A DNA stretch of 21,608 bases from CAZAFL01 sp964484465 (lineage in GTDB: Bacteria > Bacteroidota > Ignavibacteria > UBA10030 > SZUA-254), in contig CAZAFL010000039.1 in assembly GCA_964484465.1 (NCBI GenBank), forward strand, positions 1 through 21,608. Reading direction: 5' to 3'. The translations under genes were made by a program, and so were the position numbers. Of the stretch, positions 14,686 to 21,608 are shown in pieces. Below the pieces are notes generated by a model. The model had not been told where the DNA came from. It did no database searches and saw only the letters and a list, made by a program, of their open reading frames with translations. The first letter of the stretch is position 1; every line of letters begins with the position of its first letter.

Positions 14686-15153
14686 ATGTCGGGTAAATCA
14701 CTAAAGACGATCTGCGTGTTGCTGACTGCACTGTTTTTCGCGATTGTATCGATCCAGAGCAGCTCTGTTGCACAGGAGAAAGCCGCGAAACAAAAAAGGG
14801 TAAAAGAGATGAAAGCTACGAGTCAGAAGAGCCGCGGTGCGTCGGAGGAAGTTGATATGAAAACTGTGTCGAAAATGGGTGACGGAGCAAAAGGATGGCC
14901 CAAGCCACCTCAAAAGGGAGGAGAAAAGACACGCGGAACTGGCGGGTATACAAATGTTAACAACTACACCTCTTCGTATATCTCGGTTTATGCAAAACTT
15001 GGCGATACGTGGTATTATTATGGTGTCGTTGGCCCATGGGGGAATCTGTGGATTTACACTGGAGAATATTGCCCGATTTTGTGGGCGTCCGACGGAGATG
15101 TGCATTGGGGTTCAGAAGTAGTTTGTGCGGACAATTGGAACCTCTGGCCGTAA
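14686..15153 (+). CDS. Small exported Trp/Tyr-rich protein, function unknown
   Basis: A 155-residue protein with AAGGAG (14674-14679) 6 nt before its ATG. A Sec signal peptide spans residues 1-29, with likely cleavage at SVA|QE. The mature N-terminal half (30-85) is polar, Lys/Arg-rich and low in complexity. The C-terminal 70 residues are aromatic: seven Trp and many Tyr, with repeated-looking strands (YISVYAK, TWYYYGVVGPWG, NLWIYTGEY) and two Cys (129, 147) that could form a disulfide. I do not recognise the fold; it looks like one small beta domain, possibly a ligand or inhibitor module. It has its own strong promoter and strong terminator. The exported metacaspase-like gene begins 135 nt later. 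It could be a substrate, inhibitor or partner of that protease (inference): metacaspases cut after Arg/Lys, which the linker has in plenty. Confidence 0.85.
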   Translation: MSGKSLKTICVLLTALFFAIVSIQSSSVAQEKAAKQKRVKEMKATSQKSRGASEEVDMKTVSKMGDGAKGWPKPPQKGGEKTRGTGGYTNVNNYTSSYISVYAKLGDTWYYYGVVGPWGNLWIYTGEYCPILWASDGDVHWGSEVVCADNWNLWP

Positions 15154-15181
15154 CGAATCGTTGAAGGTTTGCTCTATGCAA

Positions 15182-15235
15182 AATGCAATGCGCGGATTTG
15201 CATCACTACCTCCGACCGCGCATTGCATTATTTTT
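15182..15235 (+). terminator. Strong intrinsic terminator after the small exported protein gene
   Basis: AATGCAATGCGCGG (15182-15195) pairs perfectly over 14 bp with CCGCGCATTGCATT (15216-15229), followed by ATTTTT. It lies between the small protein gene and the protease gene on the same strand, so protease expression depends on read-through or on an unseen promoter. Confidence 0.9.
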
Positions 15236-15288
15236 GAATAAGGAGCCGAAAATTTTATTTCTTCGAATACTGCTTTCTGAATAGATAT

Positions 15289-17340
15289 ATGATGAAGTTC
15301 AGCCGCACAGGCTATTTTTCCATTGGATTCTTATTACTCCTTCCCTGCCTCGTATTCTCCTCAGAACTCCCAAAACCTAATTTTAACAATACCGGTTCAT
15401 CGGATGCGCCCAAGAAGCTCGCGCTCATCATTGCTATCGGTAGGTATGCAGAGGAAAGCGGCTGGCAGGAAATCAGCTCTGCCCGGGATGTTCCGTTAAT
15501 TATCTCTACGCTGAAGAGTCAGGGGTTTGACGACGAAAATATCTTTGTCATCAGGGACTCAGCCGCAACAAAGCAGGGGATGGTCGATGCGATAAAAAAT
15601 TTTACAGCGAAAATAAAGAGCGGTGATATTGTTGTGTTCCATTATTCAGGGCACGGACAACAAATTGAGGATGATAATGGCGATGAGGTAGACGGGCTGG
15701 ATGAATGTCTTGTCCCTTATGACGCGCCGATGACTTACGAGGAGGGTTATAAAGGAGAGAAACACCTGCGCGATGACCTGCTGGGAGTTTTGATTGAGGA
15801 TATGAGGCTCCGTGCCGGACAGAAAGGTAGCGTGCTTGCAACGATTGATGCTTGTTATTCCGGCAGTATTACACGCGGAACGGCCAAATCACGGGGAGGA
15901 CCACGCCTGGTTTCAAAAACGTTCGATGAGACCAAGTATAAATCAGACAAAGGGAGTGGTATGCACGAAGAAGGGACGAAAAGCCCTGGTGCAAAAACAG
16001 ATGAGGCGCCGTTTGTCCTTATATCTGCTTCAAGTTTTGATGAACCAGACAACGAGGCAACCGACGATAGCGGTAACGGCGTTGGCCCCCTGAGTTTGGG
16101 CATTAGTAAAGTGTTGTCGAATGCCGATACCTCCCTGACATATAGAAGGATGTTTGAAGAGTTGAAGACCACAATGGCGACCCTTGTGCCGAAACAAACT
16201 CCGCAGATTGAAGGAGATGTGGATTTCAAAATACTCGGCGGCAAAGCTGTAAAACAGAAGCCGTATTTTGGCATCGAAAAAATTTTCGACGATACCACGG
16301 TGATATTGAAAGCCGGGATTTTATATGATGTGTACGATCGTTCTCGCATTGAATTCCATCCCTCAGGAACTACAGACCCTAAAACGTCAACAGCGTTAGC
16401 TAAAGGGAGAGTTAAATCTAGCTCGGAACTCAGTTGTGAAGTAATTCTTGACAAGCCTGTTTCGTTAGAATTATTGCGTTCGTCGTGGGCTTTCATGACA
16501 GAACAAGGTTTTGCTAACATCAATGTGAATGTACAGTTAAATAATCTTCCGGGGGAGGTCAAACAAACCGAAGTCGAAGCATTGATGAAACTCCCAACTG
16601 TGGAAATTGTGGATCGGAATGCCGACCTCATCCTCGAAGGAAATAATCAAAATAATGGGGTGTCGATTAAGACCGCGCGCGATGGAGCACCATTCGGCGA
16701 AACGATTACAGGGACGGCATCGGCGATTGCAACAGAAACCTGCGAAAGCATTCGCCGATATATCAGGGGTAATGTATTCCGGTCTGTAAAAAGTTCCTCC
16801 CCTGATCTTAATATTCGTTTTGAGCTTGTGCCGGTAAGTTTCAGCACCGAAAACGGTCAGTCGCATGTCGATACTCTTCCGCTTTCATCAAAACTTACCG
16901 AAGGAAATCAATATGAGTTCAAGGATGGAGATTCCTTTAATATTAAGGTCCATAACATCGGAAGATCAACCGGGTTTTTTTCTATCCTCGACATTCAACC
17001 TGATGGAATCATCAATGTACTTGCACCCGATTCGAACCATGCGCCATCCGAGTACAAGATCGGACCGGATGATACATGGGAGCTCCCCGGGGCTACCATC
17101 GGTCCTCCTTTTGGGTTGGAGATGCTAAAGCTTATTGCAACCAAAGACTGGTTGGATTTCAGGACCATTATCTCCAGCCACGGTAAGCCGGCAGGAACAC
17201 GAAGCGCCCTAAACCCGGTCGAACAGCTCATGCAGGAATCGTACACCGGTACTCGGGGAACACATTTAAAAAGTCTCCCCACAGGGTCATTCAGCACCTG
17301 CGATTTTACTTTCAAAATTATTCCCGCAACCGGAAAATGA
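15289..17340 (+). CDS. Exported metacaspase-like protease with DUF4384-like C-terminus
   Basis: A 683-residue protein with a signal peptide (core 10-23, cleavage near 25-27), so it acts in the periplasm or outside. Residues about 42-315 form a peptidase C14 (caspase-fold) domain with strand KLALIIAIGRY. The catalytic dyad is His122 in HYSGHGQQ and Cys189 in ATIDACYSGS, and DDNGDEVDGLDE (128-139) is a metacaspase-like acidic block. A Lys/Arg-rich insert follows Cys189 (about 195-240), a plausible self-cleavage linker. The C-terminus (about 545-625: FKDGDSFNIKVHN..., DGIINVLAP, GLEMLKLIAT) resembles DUF4384, often fused to bacterial caspases. The ATG at 15289 is used; 15292 is equally possible and no good ribosome binding site precedes either. 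The WD40-caspase gene follows 36 nt after, so the two are likely one operon. Substrate unknown. Confidence 0.88.
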   Translation: MMKFSRTGYFSIGFLLLLPCLVFSSELPKPNFNNTGSSDAPKKLALIIAIGRYAEESGWQEISSARDVPLIISTLKSQGFDDENIFVIRDSAATKQGMVDAIKNFTAKIKSGDIVVFHYSGHGQQIEDDNGDEVDGLDECLVPYDAPMTYEEGYKGEKHLRDDLLGVLIEDMRLRAGQKGSVLATIDACYSGSITRGTAKSRGGPRLVSKTFDETKYKSDKGSGMHEEGTKSPGAKTDEAPFVLISASSFDEPDNEATDDSGNGVGPLSLGISKVLSNADTSLTYRRMFEELKTTMATLVPKQTPQIEGDVDFKILGGKAVKQKPYFGIEKIFDDTTVILKAGILYDVYDRSRIEFHPSGTTDPKTSTALAKGRVKSSSELSCEVILDKPVSLELLRSSWAFMTEQGFANINVNVQLNNLPGEVKQTEVEALMKLPTVEIVDRNADLILEGNNQNNGVSIKTARDGAPFGETITGTASAIATETCESIRRYIRGNVFRSVKSSSPDLNIRFELVPVSFSTENGQSHVDTLPLSSKLTEGNQYEFKDGDSFNIKVHNIGRSTGFFSILDIQPDGIINVLAPDSNHAPSEYKIGPDDTWELPGATIGPPFGLEMLKLIATKDWLDFRTIISSHGKPAGTRSALNPVEQLMQESYTGTRGTHLKSLPTGSFSTCDFTFKIIPATGK

Positions 17341-17376
17341 CAAGCACTTTCCCGAATTCGTTGTGAGGTGTGTACT

Positions 17377-20295
17377 ATGACATCGTCTTTTATACTAAAG
17401 TTCCGATATCTAGTGTTTTTCATAGTTGTTAACATCTGTCTCATTAGCGTGACTTCTTTTGCGCAAACGAAAGATCCCATCTTGCGCGTCGAAACCGGTA
17501 CTCACAATGGGATCATTAGAAGAATTGCCGTTGACGCATCTGAAAAATTCTTAGTCACGGGAGCTGAAGACAAAACAGTACGGCTCTGGGATATAACTAC
17601 GGGCAGGCTTCTCAAAATTTTCCGTCCCCCCATTGGCGCTGAAAGTGAAGGGAGTATTTATTCCGTCGCCATTTCCCCCGATGCGAAAAAAATTCTTTGC
17701 AGCGGATGGACAGGCTGGGATTGGGAGCAACAGGTGTACATTTACATTTTTGACCGTGAAACCGGTGTAATGACAAACCGGATTACAGGGATTCCCAATG
17801 TTGTTCACGACCTTAAATATTCATCCGATGGAAAATATATCGGTGCCGTATCGGGAGGCGGCGTGCACATTTACCGTTCAGGTGATTTTGCGCTCATTGG
17901 AAAAGATGAACATGACACTCTTTCCATGCATCACTGTAGTTTTTACGGCTCTTCGTATTTTGTAACGGCGGATGATGATGGATACCTTCGGCTTTATGAC
18001 TTACGGTCGTTATCCGACCATTCCGGGAGCGTTGCTGAACTGACACCGGCATTTACGAGACGCTCCCCAAACGGTCAAAAGCCATTTTCCGTCGCATTTT
18101 CTCCGGATGGGTCAAAAATTGCAGTCGGGTACCTTGACGTGGCGACGGTCGAAGTTCTCTCAGGGGTGGGTTCGGCTTCTCCGCTCGATTTATTATTTTT
18201 GGCGGACATGACTGATGTCGAGTATAAGAATCTTGGTGATGCAGTCGAATGGTCTCAGGACGGAAAATATCTTTATGCAGGGGGTTCGTATTCGATTTCC
18301 AGCTTGCAGAAACACCCGGTGAGAAGATGGTCAAATTCCGGCCGTGGTTCGTATGTTGATTTTCCTTTGGGGGCAACAACTATCAATCAGGTGTTTGCAC
18401 TGAGGAATAATTCCTTCATTGCCGCCGAACTGGCAAGTTCGTTTGGTGCAGTTGACTCTTCCGGAACAGTGTTGTGGTATGATTCCTCTTCCTCTGCAGA
18501 TTGCAGAAACGACAATGGTTTTCGAATCTCCTATAACGGCTCAACAATTCAATATAGTTATAAAGTCTTTGGCTACGATCAGGCGAGGTTTTCTATTAAC
18601 CAGCGAAGCCTGGAGTATCCTCCATCAACATACGAGACAGAACGGCTCCAGCCTCCATTGACTTATTCGAGAATGTTGAACGTCAATAATTGGGAAGGAA
18701 GTGCAAGTCCGATGCTGGATTCATCCGTTCTCACGTTGGAATCGTATGAACATTGCAACGGTCTCGCCATTACCCCCGACAAAGAATCCTTCCTTCTAGG
18801 TACAGGGTATTATGTTCGTCATTATGATTACCAGGGAAGATTACTCTGGAAAGAACCGACTCAGGGAGCCGCCTGGTCTGTGAATATCAGTGGCAATGGA
18901 AAGGTTGGAGTAGCAGCGGCTGCGGATGGAACAATCCGCTGGTATAGAATGTGGGATGGAAAAGAATTGCTTGCATATTTTCCACACGCCGACAGGAAGC
19001 GATGGGTTCTATGGACTCCCTCGGGGTATTACGACGTTTCTCCGGGAGGAGAGGATTTAATCGGATGGAATGTGAATAACGGAAAAGATTCCACTGCTGA
19101 TTTTTTTCCTGTATCGAAGTTCCGGTCGGTGTATTATCGCCCCGATATCATCGCGAAAGTTTTGGAAACTCTGGATGAGGCTGATGCAGTTCGGCTCGCG
19201 AATGTGAAAAGCGGGAAGACTGTCGAAGAAAAATCAATTTTTGAATTATTCCCGCCCGTTGTAAGCATTGTTTCACCACAGGAGCATTCCGAAGTATCAT
19301 CGACAAGCGTCACTATTAGATACAATATACGAAACCTTTCCCGGGTACCCGTTACCGCGGTGAAAGCTCTCATTGACGGCAGGCCGGCTCCCGTTCAGCG
19401 TGGTGTCACACTCGGAAAAGAGAAAAGTAACGAGAGCGAACTGGAAGTAACAATCCCGGAAAAGGATTGTGAAGTTTCAATAATTGCGGAAAATCAATAT
19501 ACAGCGAGCGACCCTGCCACTGTAAAATTTATCTGGCGTGGAAAACATATAGAAGGGTTTTCGTTGCAACCGAATTTGTATGTGCTTGCAATCGGTGTGA
19601 GTCGGTACCAGGATGAGCGCCTCCGTCTCGGGTTTGCCTCCAAGGACGCCCAGGACTTTGCTCAAACAATGATGAAACAAAAAGGTATTCTCTATCATGA
19701 TGTTATCACCAAAGTGCTTGCCGATTCTCTTGCGACAAAAGACGCAATTCTCGACGGTCTGCAATGGATTAAACAGCAGGCGACAAGGGAAGATGTTGCA
19801 ATGATATTCATGGCTGGCCATGGTGTTAACGACCAAAGTGAACATTTTTATTTTCTACCGGCGGATATTGACGTTGACCATATGGTGCGTTCCGGTTTAG
19901 ACTTCTCACAATTTAAAGGAATTGTTTCCGATATGGCGAGCAAAGTCGTGGTATTCATCGATGCCTGTCATGCGGCGAATATCCTGGGAGGGCGGCGTGA
20001 CATTAACGCCATTGTCAACCAACTTGCCAGCGCGGAAAACGGTATCATTGTATTTTCTTCATCGACCGGAGGGCAATCCTCACTCGAGGATGCAAGGTGG
20101 AATAACGGAGCTTTTACTAAGGCTCTTATTGAAGGATTGAATGGTGAAGCCGACAAGTTTGGTGAGGGAAAAATCACAACCGGCATGCTCGGCGTATATG
20201 CTAACTACCGGGTTGGTAAACTCACTGAAGGAAAGCAGACTCCCGTAACCATAAAACCTTCAAGTATCCCTGATTTCCCGATTGCAGGGAAATAA
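17377..20295 (+). CDS. Exported WD40-caspase fusion protein
   Basis: A 972-residue protein. The ATG at 17377 is preferred, with GAGG (17365-17368) 8 nt upstream; an in-frame GTG at 17368 lies within that site. Signal peptide residues 1-30 end at SFA|Q. Residues about 40-560 contain WD40-type blades (clearest: TVRLWDITTGRLL, VAISPDAKKIL, LKYSSDGKYI, VAFSPDGSKIA, EWSQDGKYLY). A conserved-looking block follows, RWVLWTPSGYYDVSPGGEDLIGW continued by FFPVSKFRSVYYRPDII, then an Ig-like stretch (about 625-715). The peptidase C14 domain is about 725-965, with His815 in FMAGHGVND and Cys864 in VFIDACHAAN, so the dyad is intact. The propeller probably recognises or docks a partner. It is the second exported caspase-fold protease in tandem and is co-transcribed with the first. 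The substrate is not deducible. Confidence 0.9.
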   Translation: MTSSFILKFRYLVFFIVVNICLISVTSFAQTKDPILRVETGTHNGIIRRIAVDASEKFLVTGAEDKTVRLWDITTGRLLKIFRPPIGAESEGSIYSVAISPDAKKILCSGWTGWDWEQQVYIYIFDRETGVMTNRITGIPNVVHDLKYSSDGKYIGAVSGGGVHIYRSGDFALIGKDEHDTLSMHHCSFYGSSYFVTADDDGYLRLYDLRSLSDHSGSVAELTPAFTRRSPNGQKPFSVAFSPDGSKIAVGYLDVATVEVLSGVGSASPLDLLFLADMTDVEYKNLGDAVEWSQDGKYLYAGGSYSISSLQKHPVRRWSNSGRGSYVDFPLGATTINQVFALRNNSFIAAELASSFGAVDSSGTVLWYDSSSSADCRNDNGFRISYNGSTIQYSYKVFGYDQARFSINQRSLEYPPSTYETERLQPPLTYSRMLNVNNWEGSASPMLDSSVLTLESYEHCNGLAITPDKESFLLGTGYYVRHYDYQGRLLWKEPTQGAAWSVNISGNGKVGVAAAADGTIRWYRMWDGKELLAYFPHADRKRWVLWTPSGYYDVSPGGEDLIGWNVNNGKDSTADFFPVSKFRSVYYRPDIIAKVLETLDEADAVRLANVKSGKTVEEKSIFELFPPVVSIVSPQEHSEVSSTSVTIRYNIRNLSRVPVTAVKALIDGRPAPVQRGVTLGKEKSNESELEVTIPEKDCEVSIIAENQYTASDPATVKFIWRGKHIEGFSLQPNLYVLAIGVSRYQDERLRLGFASKDAQDFAQTMMKQKGILYHDVITKVLADSLATKDAILDGLQWIKQQATREDVAMIFMAGHGVNDQSEHFYFLPADIDVDHMVRSGLDFSQFKGIVSDMASKVVVFIDACHAANILGGRRDINAIVNQLASAENGIIVFSSSTGGQSSLEDARWNNGAFTKALIEGLNGEADKFGEGKITTGMLGVYANYRVGKLTEGKQTPVTIKPSSIPDFPIAGK

Positions 20296-20512
20296 CTTAA
20301 TAGCTTGATAAGTTGAAAGAGATCTTGTAAGACCAGGTCGATATTATTATAGAAATTGTAGGGAATTCTTGACGCAATGTTTGTACCGGTTTCCTCCCGA
20401 GAAGACTTCAATTCGGTGGTGATAATCACACCATAAAATTTCTTTCAAGGTTTTGATACCGAGCTGGCAGTTTGATACGAAATGCCGGTAAATTACCATC
20501 CTTATTCCATTC

Positions 20513-21397
20513 TCATTTATCCGACATCGGTATTTTGAATTTCCTCAGCCGGTAGCGCAGATTTTGAGGCGTGATATTTAAAATCTCGGCCGCTTTTGCC
20601 TGATGATAACCTACTGCATCAAGGGTCTTTTCAATAAACGTCTTCTCTAAATTAGACAACGACTCGTCGAAAAGAAATGCCTTCTTATCTTTTATGCTTG
20701 CAACAATACCGTCCACCTGAGCGTGTTCATCGACAAGGTATCGTGGGAGCTCGATTGTATTTCCTTGTGAAGTAAAGATTGCGCGTTCGATAACCGACTT
20801 TAGCTCAAGAATATTTCCTTTCCATTCGTGTCGAACTAAAAAATCGATTGTGTTGACATCGATAACTTTTAGTGGAGTTCCAACAGTTTCGCAGGCTTTT
20901 TTGGTAAAGAATTCCACTAGTTGTGGGATGTCTTCCGGCCGTTCAGTGAGTGGCGGAACTGCAATAGTGTGGAATGTTTTTACGATATCTCCCAATTCTT
21001 TCAGGAAAACCCCCTCTTTTTTTGCTTCACCAATATCTCTGTGTGTTGTGATAATAACCTGCGGGGAGGATTTTCTGGATAAATTGTTTAACCAGTTCAC
21101 AATAATTCCCTGGTTTAAAAAAGAGAATTCTTCCACTCCCTGAATCAGGATAGTGTCGTTGCCCGCGGCTTTGGTAAATATCTCTTTTATGGTAGATTCA
21201 GAGGAAGTTGCCTGAGTAATCGTGGTTAGTTTAGTTTTCGCTTTTGAAGATTCATGGATAAGCCTTGCTAGTAATGATTTTCCGGTACCTCGTTCACCGG
21301 CAATCAGAATCCTCTCTAGCGTCGAGAACTCAGGAATCTCTTTTCTGAGTTTTTTCACTGCGGAACTTTTCCCTATTAGAACTGATTCTAACTTCAT
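20513..21397 (-). CDS. Degenerate NtrC-family AAA+ regulator with Fis-type HTH
   Basis: A 294-residue protein resembling sigma-54 enhancer-binding proteins without a receiver domain. It keeps Walker A GERGTGKS (34-41), sensor I-like VIITTHRDI (114-122), VPPLTERPEDIPQL (147-160) and a C-terminal Fis-type helix-turn-helix (about 253-291: KAAEILNITPQNLRYRLRKF). It lacks the GAFTGA sigma-54 contact loop entirely. The Walker B acid is replaced (ILIQGVEEF, 83-91), the REDLFYRL arginine-finger segment has become FLKELGDIV, and sensor II Arg is Ile (GNILELK). It should therefore bind DNA and perhaps ATP, but not remodel sigma-54 polymerase. GGGGA about 8 nt upstream supports the start. It is convergent with the WD40-caspase gene and 31 nt downstream of the gene entering at the right edge, likely one operon with it. 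Confidence 0.82.
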   Translation of the reverse strand: MKLESVLIGKSSAVKKLRKEIPEFSTLERILIAGERGTGKSLLARLIHESSKAKTKLTTITQATSSESTIKEIFTKAAGNDTILIQGVEEFSFLNQGIIVNWLNNLSRKSSPQVIITTHRDIGEAKKEGVFLKELGDIVKTFHTIAVPPLTERPEDIPQLVEFFTKKACETVGTPLKVIDVNTIDFLVRHEWKGNILELKSVIERAIFTSQGNTIELPRYLVDEHAQVDGIVASIKDKKAFLFDESLSNLEKTFIEKTLDAVGYHQAKAAEILNITPQNLRYRLRKFKIPMSDK

Positions 21398-21428
21398 TTT
21401 TGTATTCCCCTAGTTATTCGTTATTGAA

Positions 21429-21608
21429 TTATTTGTACCCCAATTGCTTTACTTGACTGGCCCCCTTAGCAAAGATCTTGATAATCAAATTATCAATCTC
21501 GTCTCTCCATCTTGTAATATTCTGCGCCGAATGCTTCAACGCATGTTCATAGTACTCCCCCGTCGGCGAAGTAACAAATCGCAGGTTAAGGTCGAAAACG
21601 AAGACTAA
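21429..21608 (-). CDS. C-terminal part of a TRWRDEID-family protein (runs off window)
   Basis: An open frame of 59 residues entering from the right edge and ending at TAA (complement of 21429-21431). The visible part begins with a hydrophobic strand (LVFVFDLNLRFV), then SPTGEYYEHALKHSAQN, then ITRWRDEIDNLIIKIFAKG and a short end KQLGYK. The last 30 residues match the C-terminal piece at 13869-14054 (VTRWRDEIDKFLIRTF...KQIGYK) at more than half of the positions, so these are paralogues. Its start lies outside the window. It is 31 nt upstream of, and co-directional with, the degenerate AAA+ regulator gene. The family is not recognised. Confidence 0.65.
   Translation of the reverse strand, partial: LVFVFDLNLRFVTSPTGEYYEHALKHSAQNITRWRDEIDNLIIKIFAKGASQVKQLGYK

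Noticed and set aside
20296..20512. Terminator between the convergent WD40-caspase and AAA+ genes
   Set aside because: Only short or distant complementary segments (for example TTGAAAGA near 20314 and TCTTTCAA near 20440) are visible; no compact stem with a T run.
4634..21397. Histidine kinase (4634) and NtrC-like gene (20513) as one two-component system
   Set aside because: The NtrC-like protein has no receiver domain and is 12 kb away on the other strand.
1..21608. CRISPR array, insertion sequence or rRNA genes
   Set aside because: No regularly spaced repeats, transposase-like frames, terminal inverted repeats or rRNA sequence were recognised.

Overview
The window (about 45% G+C by eye, one 100-N assembly gap) looks like a chromosomal piece from the Bacteroidota/Chlorobiota/Ignavibacteriota side of the bacterial tree. 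That placement is an inference. It rests on a DUF4783-type exported protein, a very large multi-membrane-span histidine kinase, a fibronectin-III lipoprotein and exported caspase-like proteases. Against a typical Bacteroidia member, several genes have good AAGGAG ribosome binding sites, and at least three promoters fit an ordinary sigma-70 pattern, TTGA(C/T)(A/T)-17 nt-TATATT.

Left part (1-3100): a pyrimidine operon pyrR-pyrB-pyrC behind a promoter and a complete PyrR-type attenuator (binding loop, antiterminator arms, intrinsic terminator). It ends in a heptamer tandem array with inverted copies that overlaps the pyrC stop codon. Next come a fibronectin-III lipoprotein gene (3258-4067) and a compact unit of DUF4783-like exported protein, NtrY-type histidine kinase of 1305 aa, and PgeF/YfiH multicopper-fold enzyme (4190-9326). 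Then glmS (9524-11356), an SDR-type enoyl-ACP reductase-like gene with mixed FabL/FabI signatures (11436-12281), an unusual solitary methyltransferase-like gene (12431-13579) and tRNA-Phe(GAA).

Right part (13.9-21.6 kb) is the accessory-looking region. Two minus-strand genes whose C-termini share a T-R-W-R-D-E-I-D motif flank it; one is broken by the gap, the other runs off the window. Between them, on the plus strand, are a consensus promoter with a palindrome over its -10/start region, a ~200-nt leader containing a long imperfect inverted repeat, a small exported Trp/Tyr-rich protein, a strong terminator, an exported metacaspase-like protease with a DUF4384-like C-terminus, and an exported WD40-caspase fusion. 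A convergent minus-strand gene encodes an NtrC-family AAA+ protein that has lost its receiver domain, GAFTGA loop, Walker B acid, arginine finger and sensor II arginine, but keeps Walker A and a Fis-type helix-turn-helix.

The best candidate for something new is this right-hand cassette: a small exported protein plus two exported caspase-like proteases with a regulated-looking promoter, bracketed by paralogues of an unrecognised family, one of which is co-directional with the degenerate regulator. Function is not demonstrated by the sequence; shared location, export signals and promoter layout are what is seen.
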